Below are positions 13,501 to 37,018 of a DNA stretch of 64,000 bases, one piece after another. Numbering within the stretch: the stretch's first letter is position 1; each line of letters opens with the position of its first letter. The position numbers and the translations under genes were made by a program. This DNA comes from Cloeon dipterum (taxonomy: Eukaryota; Arthropoda; Insecta; Ephemeroptera; Baetidae), in the NCBI RefSeq assembly GCF_949628265.1, contig NC_088786.1, positions 11,532,001 through 11,596,000 of the forward strand. Reading direction: 5' to 3'. Below the pieces are notes generated by a model, which saw only the letters and a list, made by a program, of their open reading frames with translations, searched no databases and was not told where the DNA came from.

Positions 13501-14699
13501 GCGCCGCTGCGGTGTTACAGACCCCCATCTCACGTCGTAAACTCTGTAATCAGCTTTTCGGCGTCAAAATGCTTTCTTTTCCTTCTGCACACTCATCGCA
13601 CGGCGATTAAGACGCAAAAATCATTTCCCTCCACTGCTGGAAGCAAGTTTAATAAATTACGTGACGTATATGAACTTGACCACTTTCTGCCGGGCACTAT
13701 ATTCACAATTTTATATTAATAATTGGTCTTACAAGGATCTAACGAATTTTAATGGCCAATTATTTAGCAATCAGCTTAAATTACAAAATTTTAGGATGTT
13801 TTAATAGTTTATAAACTTTTTAATGAAACATTTGCATGCCATTTTGAAAAAAAACTAAAATTTTGATCTCGACTCATTAATTTTCAAACAAAAAGCTTAC
13901 AGCTGCACACTGTTACACATACTCTGAATCTGATAAAATTCCACTTCTTGAGATTTTCATAAATTTAGAAAACGTTATTAAAAAACATTTAATAGTAGTG
14001 ATGAGAATGTAGCTAGGTATAACTTGATCATATCAGGTTCGGAAAATTTTCAGGCAATAATCTCAACAACTATTTTTGACCTTCTCTCGTCTCTCGCGGT
14101 TGTTCCAGCTCATTTCGAACAACTACGGGCTTTTCTTTAAATAAATATTGAAAAATTAATTGACTCGTCTCGTCACTGAGATTGTAAAATAATGTCACAG
14201 TGATTTAACGGAAACTGGTTTTAAAAAATCATACATTGATAAATCTTTAAATATTTATTCTCTTCTCTTGCTTATTCAAAATTTTAACCTTGTGATCTTA
14301 GTTTTATATTATGGAAAGAGTTATAGAATCCAATGAATTCATTCAACATGTAAAAATTTTAATCCCGAAATGCACGAGTAATTGCATAACCAATAATTAA
14401 TATTTTAAAATTTTATTGTTATTGCCTCCCATAATTATGCATTAATGATCATGCTAAAATTGCTTTCATCACACGTGCAAAAATAACAGGCAGAACAGGT
14501 TCTACTGCAGGCTAGTATTTTTTTCCGAACGAATGCAAAACGCTGTGTCGCATCCTGATTACAGAACTATCTTTTCTGCCTGGACGACGGCCGCACCGCC
14601 GAGTACGTTTGCCCCGAGGGATCGCTGTTCAACGCTGCCAAGGGCGCGTGCGACAGCAACAGCTTCAACTTGGACCGAAACTGTCAACCCTTGGAGTAG
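1595..14699 (+). CDS. Secreted CPAP1-type cuticular protein with one chitin-binding type-2 domain
   Basis: Five coding exons give about 370 aa: 1595-1663, 11236-11448, about 11503-11881, 12726-13042 and 14565-14699. Exon 1 encodes a signal peptide (MDARLLFCLQLLVLAASA, then QDTDK). The middle is a Pro/Ser/Gly-rich low-complexity linker. The C-terminus has six cysteines spaced C-x17-C-x5-C-x10-C-x12-C-x10-C (Cys307 to Cys366, with YVCPEGSLFN in the core), the pattern of the CBM14/peritrophin-A chitin-binding domain. One such domain in a long secreted protein fits the CPAP1 class, which binds chitin in cuticle or tracheal matrix. All junctions keep phase, but the acceptor of exon 3 is uncertain (11503 and 11506 both work). 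The first intron is 9.6 kb. The gene converges with trissin. The exact CPAP1 subgroup is not determined. Confidence 0.82.
1664..11235 (+). other. 9.6 kb first intron of the chitin-binding protein gene
   Basis: It is bounded by AAA|GTACGT and TTTTTTTCAG|GCA. It is AT-rich, with many short open frames of no recognisable family. GC-richer patches (about 2480-2960, 5620-5940, 7530-7760, 9270-9600 and 10500-10700) do not resolve into exons and could be regulatory or old repeats. No RNA gene or transposon was recognised. Confidence 0.6.
13043..14564 (+). other. Last intron of the chitin-binding protein gene
   Basis: A 1.5 kb intron running from CACG|GTATGT to GATTACAG|AAC. It splits the chitin-binding domain between its second and third cysteines and holds a nested inverted repeat at 13372-13410. 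Nothing else was recognised in it. Confidence 0.75.
13372..13410. repeat. Nested inverted repeat (hairpin)
   Basis: AATTGGTAT at 13372-13380 is perfectly complementary to ATACCAATT at 13402-13410. The spacer begins with a second perfect arm pair, TCGGC/GCCGA, around GGT (13381-13393). The nested structure is visible directly. It may be a recombination scar, a protein-binding site or a MITE remnant. Confidence 0.6.
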
Positions 14700-15684
14700 A
14701 AACGAAGCACATTCCACACTGACACGGTGCGCGGCCTCAGGAACTTTGATCCGGCCTTTAATGAACGGCGATTACTGTATTAGATTTCCTTTTCTCATGT
14801 GCGAGTTGAATGCGTGTCGCGTAATTACGTGGATGCAAAGGCTGCAACGCGTGTTGACGCAGTTTGCTTGACAGGATGAGTGTGTGCATGTATTTAACCT
14901 GAGAGAAAATCGTGAGAAAGCACTGGACAGTGTCGTTAGATGCGTCGTAATTTTTCATCGATTTGTTTACGTTGCATAGTTAGATTTTAAATTTATATTA
15001 GTTTTAAACCTTTGTAAATATCGTTTTATGAATAAATGCGTTAAACAAGTTCTTTTTTAAATAATACGTGACTTTTGTTGTTTTACAGATGTAAAGTTTT
15101 GGTAAAAAGCAATCATTCAACTAAGGAACTAAGGATGAGAAGAGAACAAAATAAGCTAACACAACTTTTTTAGCGCGATAATTTAACACTTTCAGAAAGT
15201 GTATTAATTGCATTTCATCATCTGGATCCAAATTGATTGTTGGAAGTCAAGGGAATTCAAATTATTTGTTTACCATCATAGTTGTTTTAACATTTCCCTC
15301 AAAAGGCAAAAACAATTTTCGTTCTAAAATTAGTTGAACCATTATAATTAAGTTGACTGTATTTTTTTTATCGTGAACAAATTAACAAACATACTGAGGC
15401 AGACATTATAGAATGAGTCGTCTGCTGTCTTATATTCGCTACCCTCAAACCCTAAGAAATTTTGAAGGTGCAGTATATTAATGCAGTAAATTTTGAGATT
15501 TGCATATCTTTAAACAAATTTTAAACCATTCTTTAAATTATTCTGAAATATTTCTTCAAGTGGTTGATCACTCAAATCTCCATATTTAACCTTTCTGCTT
15601 TTTTTATTTTTGAAATCCAGCCTCTCAAAAAAGTATTCAGGTGACAACGCAGATGATTTAGGTGTCTACAGTGCGAGCCGCCGA
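14700..15684. other. Convergent intergenic region with two 3' UTRs
   Basis: The spacer lies between the stop of the chitin-binding gene and the stop of trissin. AATAAA at 15031-15036 (+) suits the former. TTTATT at 15603-15608, which is AATAAA on the minus strand, lies 77 bp past the trissin stop. No gene was seen. Confidence 0.6.
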
Positions 15685-16892
15685 TCAGACGTCCGTCGGC
15701 GCGTCAGGGTCCAGGTAGTCCTGGCTGAGCCAGGTCGAGCGGTGAGGCGGCCACAGCCGTTGCTCGGTGCCCTCGGAGGTGGCGGCGACCGGCTGCGGAC
15801 TGCGCTTACGCATGTAGTTTATGCAGCACGGCCGGAAGTCGCGTGTGTTGCAGAAGTTGATGCACACTGTACCACACGACTCGCAGTGGTGCATGGCCTC
15901 CGCGCTGCCCACCTCCGTGCAGCTCAAATACAGCAGACCCGCTATTCCAAAAACATTAAAATAATTCATTTAAGAAAATTCGAAACTATTAAACTTCAAA
16001 GTGTAAAATCCATGTCAAATACACATGGTCAAAATAATATTCAGATGAGGAAAGGCTACAATGCTAGCGGAATACCGATAAATTAGATCGAAGTCATCGC
16101 AATGAGCCCGATGAAAATCACTAAGATTTGATGTGAGTAATTACTGAAATAAGATACGTTTCCTCGTTGCATTATTTAAGAATAAGAATATGCCGGGATT
16201 TCCAACTTTCACATTATCATGATATGCTTGAATTATGTCAACATAAGTTCAAATTCATGACTTTCAGTGTTAAGATTTTTACAGAGACGTGGTCTGGTAA
16301 ATATTTAGCAATAATGGAATAAGTTTAATTTTTAGAACAAAAAGAAAGACGAAAAATAAAATTTGATCATTATTTGTCAACAGCATGCATGAGCCAAATG
16401 CTTGTGTTTAGGGCAGTTTTTTGACTGCATATATCGCTGGAGTGTGTTCTATTTGTATCTTTAAGCGCTCTGCCTTATTTGATTATAAGTCATGAACTCT
16501 AGAAGTGAAAATCTTCTCACCACTGTGTTTTTCATCTCTAGGAATATAAATATAGAGAACATAACTATTAGCAGTTTTTGTGTAGTAGAAATTTGATAGG
16601 TCCAACCGGTTTTCATTTTATGTGCAAAACGAAAGCTGGCTGAATTGCAATCGAATTTTTTTGTTAGCAAACAATAAAAAACTCATTTGCAATTCAACTC
16701 ACGCAGAAGAAAATTAGCTGATCCACCTGTTGAAGCGAGTCGTAGCACGTGCTGCTCTCCCATTAAATGGCGATGAAGGATAATAACCCGTAATTTCAGC
16801 TCTATCTTTGTATTGGCACCAATAATTTAGTTTTCTCTTAATCTAACAAGATCAATCTTACCTGAGATCATGAGCAAAGCGGAGCGGAGCAT
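15685..16892 (-). CDS. Trissin: Trissin neuropeptide precursor
   Basis: Two coding exons, 16892-16862 and 15941-15685, give 95 aa. The first encodes only MLRSALLMIS, and the junction codon completes a signal peptide of about 26 residues ending near GSAEA. The mature region has six cysteines spaced C-x2-C-x3-C-x3-C-x6-CC (Cys30 to Cys50, CESCGTVCINFC then RPCC), followed by INYM and the basic site RKR at 55-57. Spacing, position and the downstream NY-RKR match insect trissin, a three-disulfide peptide that activates a G-protein-coupled receptor. The acidic C-terminal tail (to PDAPTDV) is presumably removed or functionless. The alternative reading from an ATG at 15969 (MNYFNVFGIA) runs through the intron and lacks a good signal peptide. 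A minus-strand AATAAA lies just downstream. Confidence 0.9.
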
Positions 16893-17408
16893 TTCACCGT
16901 GAAGCCTTTGACGTTTTGGGGAGGCCTAGCTTTTAGAAATGAAATTAAAAAGCGGCCGCGTCGAGGACAAACAGGCCTTCGTACCCTTCGCTCGGCTGGG
17001 GTAGACTGGGACCGCTCCCCTCGCGCCCATTTCTCTTATAATCTCCTCCGGCTGGTCATGAATAAGTGGCGGAAGTAATTGCAAAAATTGTTTCCTTGTT
17101 GCGAACACATTCTGTATTTTGCATATCTGGCGTAGGAGTAGATCAAAGCAAACTTTTGCTGTTTAATCCAAAAGTTGAGATGCGTGCCAGAAATACATGT
17201 GTTGGCTCATAATTGGTTTCATAATAAATTCAACGCAGTGGAACTGGTATGTATAGTAAATCATGTTGTTCGAAGAAGTATTCAATTTTTTTCGACAATA
17301 ATACCCTCAAGAATGAATCATTAAAAAGCACGCATTTTATTTCATTTATTTGGTATTTTTATTCATAACATAAAGTAGCTTACAAACAAAATTATTTTAA
17401 ACAAACTT
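16893..17408. other. Spacer between SLC22 3' end and trissin start
   Basis: It holds the trissin 5' flank and, near 17345-17350, TTTATT (AATAAA on the minus strand), a likely polyadenylation signal for the transporter 59 bp past its stop. No TATA box was recognised for trissin. Confidence 0.5.
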
Positions 17409-20400
17409 TTAGTTGTACATTTGCTCAAGTTCTTCAATTGTATTGGGCAGTGGTTTCTTAGTGGTTTCAGGCAACAACATAACTGATGCGCCGCCAAGAA
17501 TGGAGAGGAGACCAAGAACAACCAGAGGAAGTCCTTCCCAAAACGTTGACTGGAATTCGCTCAGTTAAGTATTTCATTTCAAAGTAAAACTTGCAAACCT
17601 ACCAAATTCCAAAGGTTAGGAACCAAAATGAGGGCAATTCCTGCCGCGAGGTTGGCGGAACCGACGCCCATGTTGCGCACCACGGTAGGAAACAGCTCTG
17701 CAGTGAAAACGGGCAGGATGACCTGAAACAGGCGTTCAACATGAACGAAAACTGGTTATATTCTTCGATATTTTACTATTTACTAGCTGTGTGAGCAAGT
17801 TTGAAATTTTAAATTTCAATCAATGTGAAGATGAAGCTTATTAGCTGCAATCTAAAAATCACGAGTAAGTAACTCTACCAAATCATTATTTTCTCGGTTT
17901 ATGGTTATTATTTTAATCAACTTTCTGAAACAAATAAAATACATTAACGTTTTGATGGAATTTTCCAGCATTGAAATATTTCCGTTTTAAAATTGTACAC
18001 GAGATTCTCTTTTCTGTTATACTAAAATCTGAATCAATTTAGTCCTCAATTAAACTGAGTATATCCTCTATTCACCCACCTTTCGAAATGTTAAAATCTT
18101 TTGATGGTTTTCTGTCAATCCAGAATATTGATTGAAATTTGAAAAATGATTAAAATAATTATGTTTCTTTGGTTTTAAATTGTGATTCTTAAATGATATT
18201 CTTGTCTCTCAGCATGATTAAACACAGTTCTCTATGCAGTCATACGCCGGTCTCTCCTCAACACTTAAGCCTATTTTCTTTACGTCAGATTAAACGAAGA
18301 AAAAAAGTAATTCACGTACGAAGCAAACGTTTTGAACCTTCTCATACAATAGTGCTCAAATTACGATAAAATTTGCAATTTTATTGGAGGAAAAGTTATG
18401 TCGACTCTCTCCAAATAATATTTCCAGTTAAATGTAGATAAAATATTTTGTCTCTTCTTACCCAGGGAAAGGAAAAAGCGAATCGGCCCATCATGACTAG
18501 GCCAACTGAGAGTTTCGTTCCATATGCATGCGAATCGGGTACCAGGGCGGCGAGGATGCAGAAGAGGCCTCCCGCGACCATGGTGCCGAAGAGAGGAACG
18601 CGGCGTCCGTGCCTCAGCAACAGTGGTGTGCTCAGCGCGATGGCGGGCAGCTCGACCAAACCTTTAAAACAACAAATCATTAGACAAAAAACAACAATTT
18701 TTTGTTGGCTATTTTATTTCTTCATACATAATTGTACATACTTATATAAAGAATACTTGCATGTCTTTATAAGAAAATGGATTTAAAATTTTGACATTTT
18801 GCATTGTAAACCGACATGAGATTTATTAATTTCAAGCATTGGCCAAACCTGAAATTTCAATTGAGGCTATTTTTGGAGCCAGACTATATGAAGGGTCATG
18901 AAAAAAGGCAAAAATATTGATGCCTTTGATGTTTTAAAAGGTATATTTTTTGGCATGTAGAATCAGGAAAATTATGAAAAAAGTATATAAATAATTATAG
19001 TATCTTCCACTTTTCTAATTAATCAGGGTTTACCAATATTGCAACAATTAAAAATTAACCAGTTTTATGTTTCATGCAAAATTTCTTAATATGCTGTTTT
19101 ACTTAGTTTAAAAATTGAACATTATTTTGTGGAACAACAAGCGGCACCAAAAATTTAAACTCTGTGAATTTAATCATAATTTCCTTACTTAAAAATTACT
19201 TCACGTGTGACGCAAAAACGCGCTAATTTTGCAAACTACAAAAGACTAGCTCTCTAAGGAAATGTGGTCTCTGTAAAAATATAGAGAGTTTCTGCAAACC
19301 CTTTTTAATTTAATTCCAAAAAATCAGTAACGTGCTTATACCTGAGATGACAGTGTTGAGGTGGATGCTGCCCTCAATGTTGCCGAGGTTGAGCACGATG
19401 CCGAAGTAGGCGAGGTAGAGCGAGAACCACTGCGCGTAGACGAGCAGCGAGATGCGTCGCATGTGTGGTGTGCGTACAAGCGACATCATGCCGACGGTCT
19501 CTTTATCGGCGTTGTCGTTGGCGGCGTCAACGACTGGTTGGACGGGAAGGGCGGACTCAAGCTGCTCAGCGTAGAAGGGGCGGCGGTTGGTGGCGGCGGC
19601 CGAGCGCAGCGTGCGCGCCAGTCGCTTGCGTTTGCCGACGGCGAGCAGCCAGCGCGGCGACTCGGGCAGCACGGCCACCACGCCGAAGAGCAGCAGCGCC
19701 GGCAGCGACGCCGCCAGCTGCAGGTGGCGCCACGCGGGCAGCAGGTAGGCGATCAGCGCCACCGTCAGGTAGCCCAGTGGCACAGGGTAATGGAAGGAGA
19801 CGCCGGCCACGGTGCGCCAACGCGCGCCCCCGACCACCTCCATGCACAGCACGAACGCGCTGAACACGACGCTCACGCACGACCAGCCCAGCACGAAACG
19901 CAACGCCATGAACAGCCACAGCCATGGCGTGAACGCGATCGCCGTTCCGCAAACAATCTGAGCAGAGTGGAGAGAAATATATATTATTCGCATTGTCTGA
20001 GAGCCAAAAAAAATTTTCAGCATGAAGAATTAGTTATTTATCTAATGAAAAACATGACATTATATTAGAAACAATCAGAGCTTCTCGTTTTTTTACATTT
20101 TTAATATAGAGAAATTATATATAAAACAGGAGAGCTTTCACAGTTATGATGACAGATTTTTAGCGTCAGGGGAACTTCTCTAAAATAAAATATAATTTAG
20201 AGGACACTGGCAAGATCTTAAATTCTGAAAGTTGTGGTTATGGCCTAATTTCTCACCGTAGTGGTTTTGATTCTTCTAGGTACATTCAATAATGTGATTT
20301 ACAAAAAAATTATTACTGTAGATTTGCAGTTTTGTGCCACTGCAAAAAATATCTGAATCTCTTTGTGGGGTAAAGGTTTCAATTGAGAGTCTGTAAAAAT

Positions 20401-23400
20401 TATTTACTAAAATGCATCACCTAAGGAAATAATTAGATGTATTGGTCTTGAAAATGTTTCTCTTAGTAAAATTTATATTTTATAGCTTATTTACTAATGG
20501 TAAGGTTTATTTTATCTCAATTCCACAAAATTCCTAAAGACCATGTACTGTTTATTTGTCATGCCAGGAAAAGAACTTCAATAAGAAGGAAGTTTAGTAA
20601 CCAAACTTTTCAAGCCTTTCGAAAAATCTCAATTTAAAAAAAGTAGTAACCTAGAATCTTCAATTGTAAGAATTATCAAAACCTATATATATTAGATCAA
20701 TGCTAATTGCCAGTGAGACTAAGCATATCGAAACAAAACTAGGCCCAGCACGCGCTTAAAACTAATTATTATATCCGCGCGGATGGCTTGCATTTTATGG
20801 AGCGGTGTTTCCATAGCAGGCGCTTTGAAAACAATACATATAATCCCGTTCACAAGTTGCCCAACGCTTTATGAATGGCTGTGAAAGTTGCTTGTTCACC
20901 TGCACTGCGAGGAAGATAGATAGGGTTTTGCGCCGTCCGAAGTGGTCTGAGAGGATTCCGGACACAAGGCCGCCCACGGTGACGCCAAGCAAGAAGGACA
21001 TCATGGAAACGTTGATCAGCGACTCTCGTTCACACACTAGACCCCACTGTGTGCCAGAAAACGTGGGTTTCGTTTTAGATATGATCGAGAAACTACATTA
21101 AAAATTATTCTCGCCTCAGAAACAATGGTGTCACCGGTCGTCGTCACGTTGAAATCCCATTTTTCGCAAGTGTTTGTCGCGTTGAACTGGTCGCAACCTG
21201 TCGGCTCCTGCAACAATATTATATAACTTATACTCATATTCAGCTTGCTGTTTATCTGAAAAAAATATACGTGGGATTCACATATCACTAGAGTTTTTTT
21301 TACCCCGCTACGTCAAAATGTTTGCATATTTAGGAAAATTTCACTGAAATTGTTTCAGTGAAAGTACAGCATTTGATAACAAACTTTGTACATTATTAAT
21401 TTTTAATTATGATTGGGAGATGGATCGCATTATGCAAAAAAAATACATAATATTCATAATATTCTGTTTTAACATTAAGGATTTAGTGCAACATTGGAAA
21501 AGTTTTTATTTCCTGCTTCTATGTAGTGTTATACATATTAGTGAAATATGTTTGGAATAAAATTAACCTTCAATATGATGTTCTGCCCGATGCACCTGCC
21601 CGAAATTGCACCATTAAACCCCGCATCCGCTCCTACTGCTCTGAATTGTATTAAATAATTAAATGAAATCCCGAAATTTATAACCCACCTCGCTCCATAG
21701 AGGAAACTCACCAAATTTTAACCGTGCAGAGCTCTGATTTTAAAGTATTCATTTTTTACTAACACTAATTCGAACGGATTAGTCTTATTTTTATTAAATT
21801 AGCATTTTATACAATAATTGTGAAAAATGATGCCACACCATCAAGCGACTGGAATTTAATTTAATGTGGGAAAGTTGAAAAATAAATTCAAATAGTACAT
21901 ATTTATCTAGGTATACGCCAGTAGTGTTCGATCTAGAATCATACATTTAATTTTATCAAATTTTGTCATGTTCTGCTCTCAAAATTTGAGTGGCACTCTT
22001 CACGTCTCTGTTCTTTTTCTTTCCGAATGGTGTTCTAACAAACTTAATATAACAAACTTTCGAATTTTGCACTAACACGAAACCTCCTTGCAGTACTTTT
22101 TAAAACGTCGGTTGAAATATTGGCTCTTAAGTATCTTAATGGCTCAACCTTCAAGTCCTTGCTGACCACACAAAAAACTGCTTTTGTCGTTGAGGAACAC
22201 ACGCCCTTTTTAACTTGTAAGTTCATTGTGGCCTTATTCTCTCGCTGCGAAAAAAATGACATAGTATACACTCCTTGAGAGAGAATAAATTATCGCCGGT
22301 CTTTTCGTCAGACACTCCACAGAAGCCAGCATACAGGAAAGAATTTCCGCATAGCAGCGCTAATGGATTTACATTATTCAATCATCTGGATAATTAAAAA
22401 TAAAAACTTGAAAGAAGTGCTCTAAGTAGGCTATTGGAATCTTAGGTGTGATTGTATAATCAGAGAGTATCAAGGAATGAGGATGCCTAGTGGAGACCGA
22501 AGATATTCAAGCTCCATAATATATTTATTTGTTAACGGGAATCCCTGAATGGCTGCGATACCTGTTTGCTTATGAATGAACGCGACTATATTAAGTTCAG
22601 GAAAGACGGGAGTCTGTGTTTTCCCCAATCGAGGAAAATTCCAAAAAATATGCTAAAGTAAATAAATAATATATGGTTTAGTGGCCCATTAAATAACTCC
22701 CAAGAAGTTTCACGGTTGAGATCAGCAAATTTGAAAATTTAAACAAGCAGGAAAAATCACAAGTAGCTCTAATATAGACGGATTAACTATACGCAGCGTG
22801 ATAAAAAATATCTTTTAAAATTTCAGTATGAGACAACCATTTTCAGTTGATCCGCTCATTGGGCGATTAATAATTTTATTAATATTGTGTTCCTCTATAT
22901 TAATAATACGTGGAGAGATATTTATTTCATTAAATATTTCCATGAGAGATCAACATTATTTGAAGTTCAAATAGGAGTTAAGAAATTTAAGTTGCTTATT
23001 TATGAAAAAATGGTTTAAAAGTATTCCCCTATCAGTTACTCTTAAATTTGTTATTTTATGAAACATTAACAATGCGTAAAATTCGTGGCGTTGAGAAATG
23101 GACACGATGCATTATGTGGTTTGTGATTGATTTATTGTTCGCTGTCATAAATTGAAACACTGACGTGTTTTCCTTCTCTCAACTCTTATTTTCGACTCAC
23201 TTATTAGCTTCAGACTTAAGTCATAAAAGCTATGAGGAATTCATTGTAAGTCAGATATTGGCTAAAAGAATTATGCCTTCGGCAGACAACTTATATAGTA
23301 AACACAAATGAAAAGTGGAGAAGTAATGTTATTTTCACTTAAAACTTGACTTCATCTTTAAAATGATTTTTTTCGCTTTTTCTGATTATTGCTGTCGGTT

Positions 23401-23920
23401 TCGTAATTCTAATATTGAATGGAAAAAGTGGAAGTTTTTTATTTAGATTTCAAAGTTCATTTATTTAGAGAATATAACGGAAGCAAATATTATTACACCG
23501 CAAACAACTATAGAGACTGCGACTGCATGCGAAACTTGCTTAACTTAAATAAAATACTATTGAACATATAGCGAAGGAGTTTCATAACCAGTATTCAGCA
23601 TGTTTATAAACAACGAAAATTGTTTAAAAATAAAAAAATCCGACAAAATACACGGAAGAAACTATAATCTCATCGTATTGAAACAGTACCTGATAACCTT
23701 GGCAGGAAAAGGACGGTGTGACCGTTTGGAAAGTGATCGCTGTCATATGCCATGTGGAGGGTAAGTAGAAGAGCGAAAGGGCGGCCGTGATGCGCCACTG
23801 CCAGGGGCCGCAGTCGCCGGCCGTGTCACCCACCACGTCGGGCTCAACAGGTTGGGGCTCGTTGGGCGCCGGCACTCCGTTTCGGGGCACCACGCGGGGC
23901 TCCGTAGCGCGCGGCGTCAT
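17409..23920 (-). CDS. SLC22-type organic cation/carnitine transporter (MFS)
   Basis: Seven coding exons give 515 aa: 23920-23690, 21207-21115, 21046-20900, 19957-19342, 18661-18462, 17722-17603 and 17549-17409. The family is shown by GDCGPWQWRI before TM1, a cysteine- and Asn-rich extracellular loop (GCDQFNATNTCEKW, TIVSE, WGLVCERE), the MFS loop motif SDHFGRRKT after TM2, and PESPRWLL after TM6, an SLC22 hallmark. Later segments include VELPAIAL, VFTAELFPTVVRNMGVG and the closing LLPETTKKPLPNTIEELE. Length and order fit a complete 12-TM plasma membrane transporter of organic cations, carnitine or related zwitterions. The substrate cannot be read from sequence. The loop between TM1 and TM2 is shorter than usual, and an extra exon in the 2.5 kb intron 1 is possible. 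The 616-nt exon is strikingly GC-rich. Confidence 0.87.
21047..21114 (-). other. Probable GC-AG intron in the SLC22 gene
   Basis: The only frame-preserving join between the TIVSE and WGLVCERE segments uses donor GAG|GCGAGA (exon end 21115) and acceptor CACACAG|TGG (exon start 21046). This gives a 68-nt intron with GC instead of GT. The resulting SE-WGLVC matches the SLC22 consensus. No usable GT lies at the junction. Confidence 0.7.
21208..23689 (-). other. First intron of the SLC22 gene
   Basis: A 2.5 kb AT-rich intron from TATCAG|GTACTG to TTGTTGCAG|GAG. Coding-like fragments inside it, such as 21570-21640, could not be joined without stops. No repeat or RNA gene was recognised. Confidence 0.6.
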
Positions 23921-25584
23921 CGTCTCAGAGTGGCTATATGGCTTCTTGGCAGCGTTCGGCGTGGAGTGCGTTGCAAGACAAGGCCACGCAAGGCACGCTC
24001 GTTCGTCCCTTCACTCAGGCCAGCGAGTCCCCCGCCAGCTAATAAGGTATCACACGCGTCGGGATCGGATATCGGATTCTTTGAAATTGTGACTGCATTT
24101 TTTGACAGTCAACCTATGTTAATTAATTTAAAAAAAAAAAGAAGTTCAACATACGATAAAGCATGTAAGAAACGGTGGCATTTCCGATGAATAAAACCCT
24201 TTTTAATTATACAAGTTGCTATTATTCCCTCAGCAAAAACAAATTAAATCCCTGTATTAAATTGCAATCAACGGTGCCATTTTCACAATTCAATTTATTT
24301 GGAAAGAGGGGAAACTGAATGAATGAATGATGTATATAAGCGGGCAATTCGCTGTACACATATAGGTTATGAGGAATAATATAATAATAATCTTTCTGTT
24401 TCCCAGGCAAGCTCCAAAGGAGGTTAACTTTCAGCGAACAAGCAGAAAAAGAACTGAAATAAGAGAGGATTTTATTCATTTATAGAAAGGTGTGCTGACT
24501 GTGATTGTAGAGATAATGGTGATTGATTACCTTAATTCAAAATGGATTGGTACTGGAGACAATTAAAATTTTCAGTGCGATTAATTCTGCGAAATATTTT
24601 GAAAGACATTAAAATTAGAATGAAATCCAATAACATTATATTATAGCCACACATTTGTCTAAATGCAATAGGTTTTATTGAATTTGAAATATTTGTTTAA
24701 ATTCTTTTCCACTCCAAAATAGCATTTCTCTTCCAATTTCGTTCAAGCATTTATTCACTTCCGGTTGAAATCAAAAGATAAAAAATTTCGGCCTGCTTTA
24801 ATGTCTTTCAGGGTCAATTATCATGACGCCGACGCTGCTAAGGACAACACCTTCCACTCTTTATATTACCACTTCAATTTTATTAAAAATATAAAATGCC
24901 CTTAATTTTCAAACTCATGAAGTATGTGAAAAACAAAACTGCTTGCGAGAAAATGTTATGTAACTGCTTAAAACACAACTTGAGAAACGCACCGCGTTGG
25001 GAGAAAAAGGTTCCTCTCATCTGTCTAATTTCCATTTTCTCTCTTAACTCTTTTCTCCCCAATTAATGCGAATGTTAATTTTATTTTCAAGATAAATTCT
25101 GATGATGAATAGAGCCTCTGCTCCAATAACCTTAATTTGAGGGCAAGTTCTTTCTCGTGTTTTTTTTTTTTTTAAATAATTCTGCTGACTTGTGAATCAT
25201 GATTGGTAAATTTTGTAATGAGACAAATTTTAAATTATTTATCCTACAAGTCAAACTTGTGATGTATTGTATTTATCAGCAAGAATAAACATGTCAATTT
25301 AGTTTTGTAAATGAAAACTCAGAGAGGTAAATATTTACACCATTTTCTGTATTTTGAATATGCTGGACTAAAGTTACTAGTAAGAATGAGGTACAGCTCG
25401 AGAAAACTTGCAATCAAGTTTGAAAGTGGTTCATGCACTTGTGTGGAATGGTAAAATTATTTCTTGTTCAGCATAGCATTACTTAATGATGTGATGAAAA
25501 TAATTAAGTGTCACAGCGCTTCAACGGAAATCTACTAGCATGGCAAAATTACAGGTGAAAGGGCGGTCAAAATTAAATACTGCG
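23921..25584. other. Intergenic: SLC22 5' flank and KDM5 3' flank
   Basis: The left few hundred bases are GC-richer and carry the SLC22 5' UTR and promoter. The remainder is AT-rich and includes a T15 run near 25160. No gene was recognised. Confidence 0.5.

Positions 25585-37018
<11,434 letters not shown>

Noticed and set aside
19361-20068. 235-codon open frame opposite the GC-rich SLC22 exon
   Set aside because: The minus strand encodes a clear transporter segment with family motifs. The + frame is low-complexity Arg/Gln/His-rich and runs through the splice site.
21570-21650. Possible extra SLC22 exon (GADAGFNGAISGRCIGQNIILK)
   Set aside because: No AG acceptor gives an in-frame, stop-free exon compatible with phase 0 on both sides.
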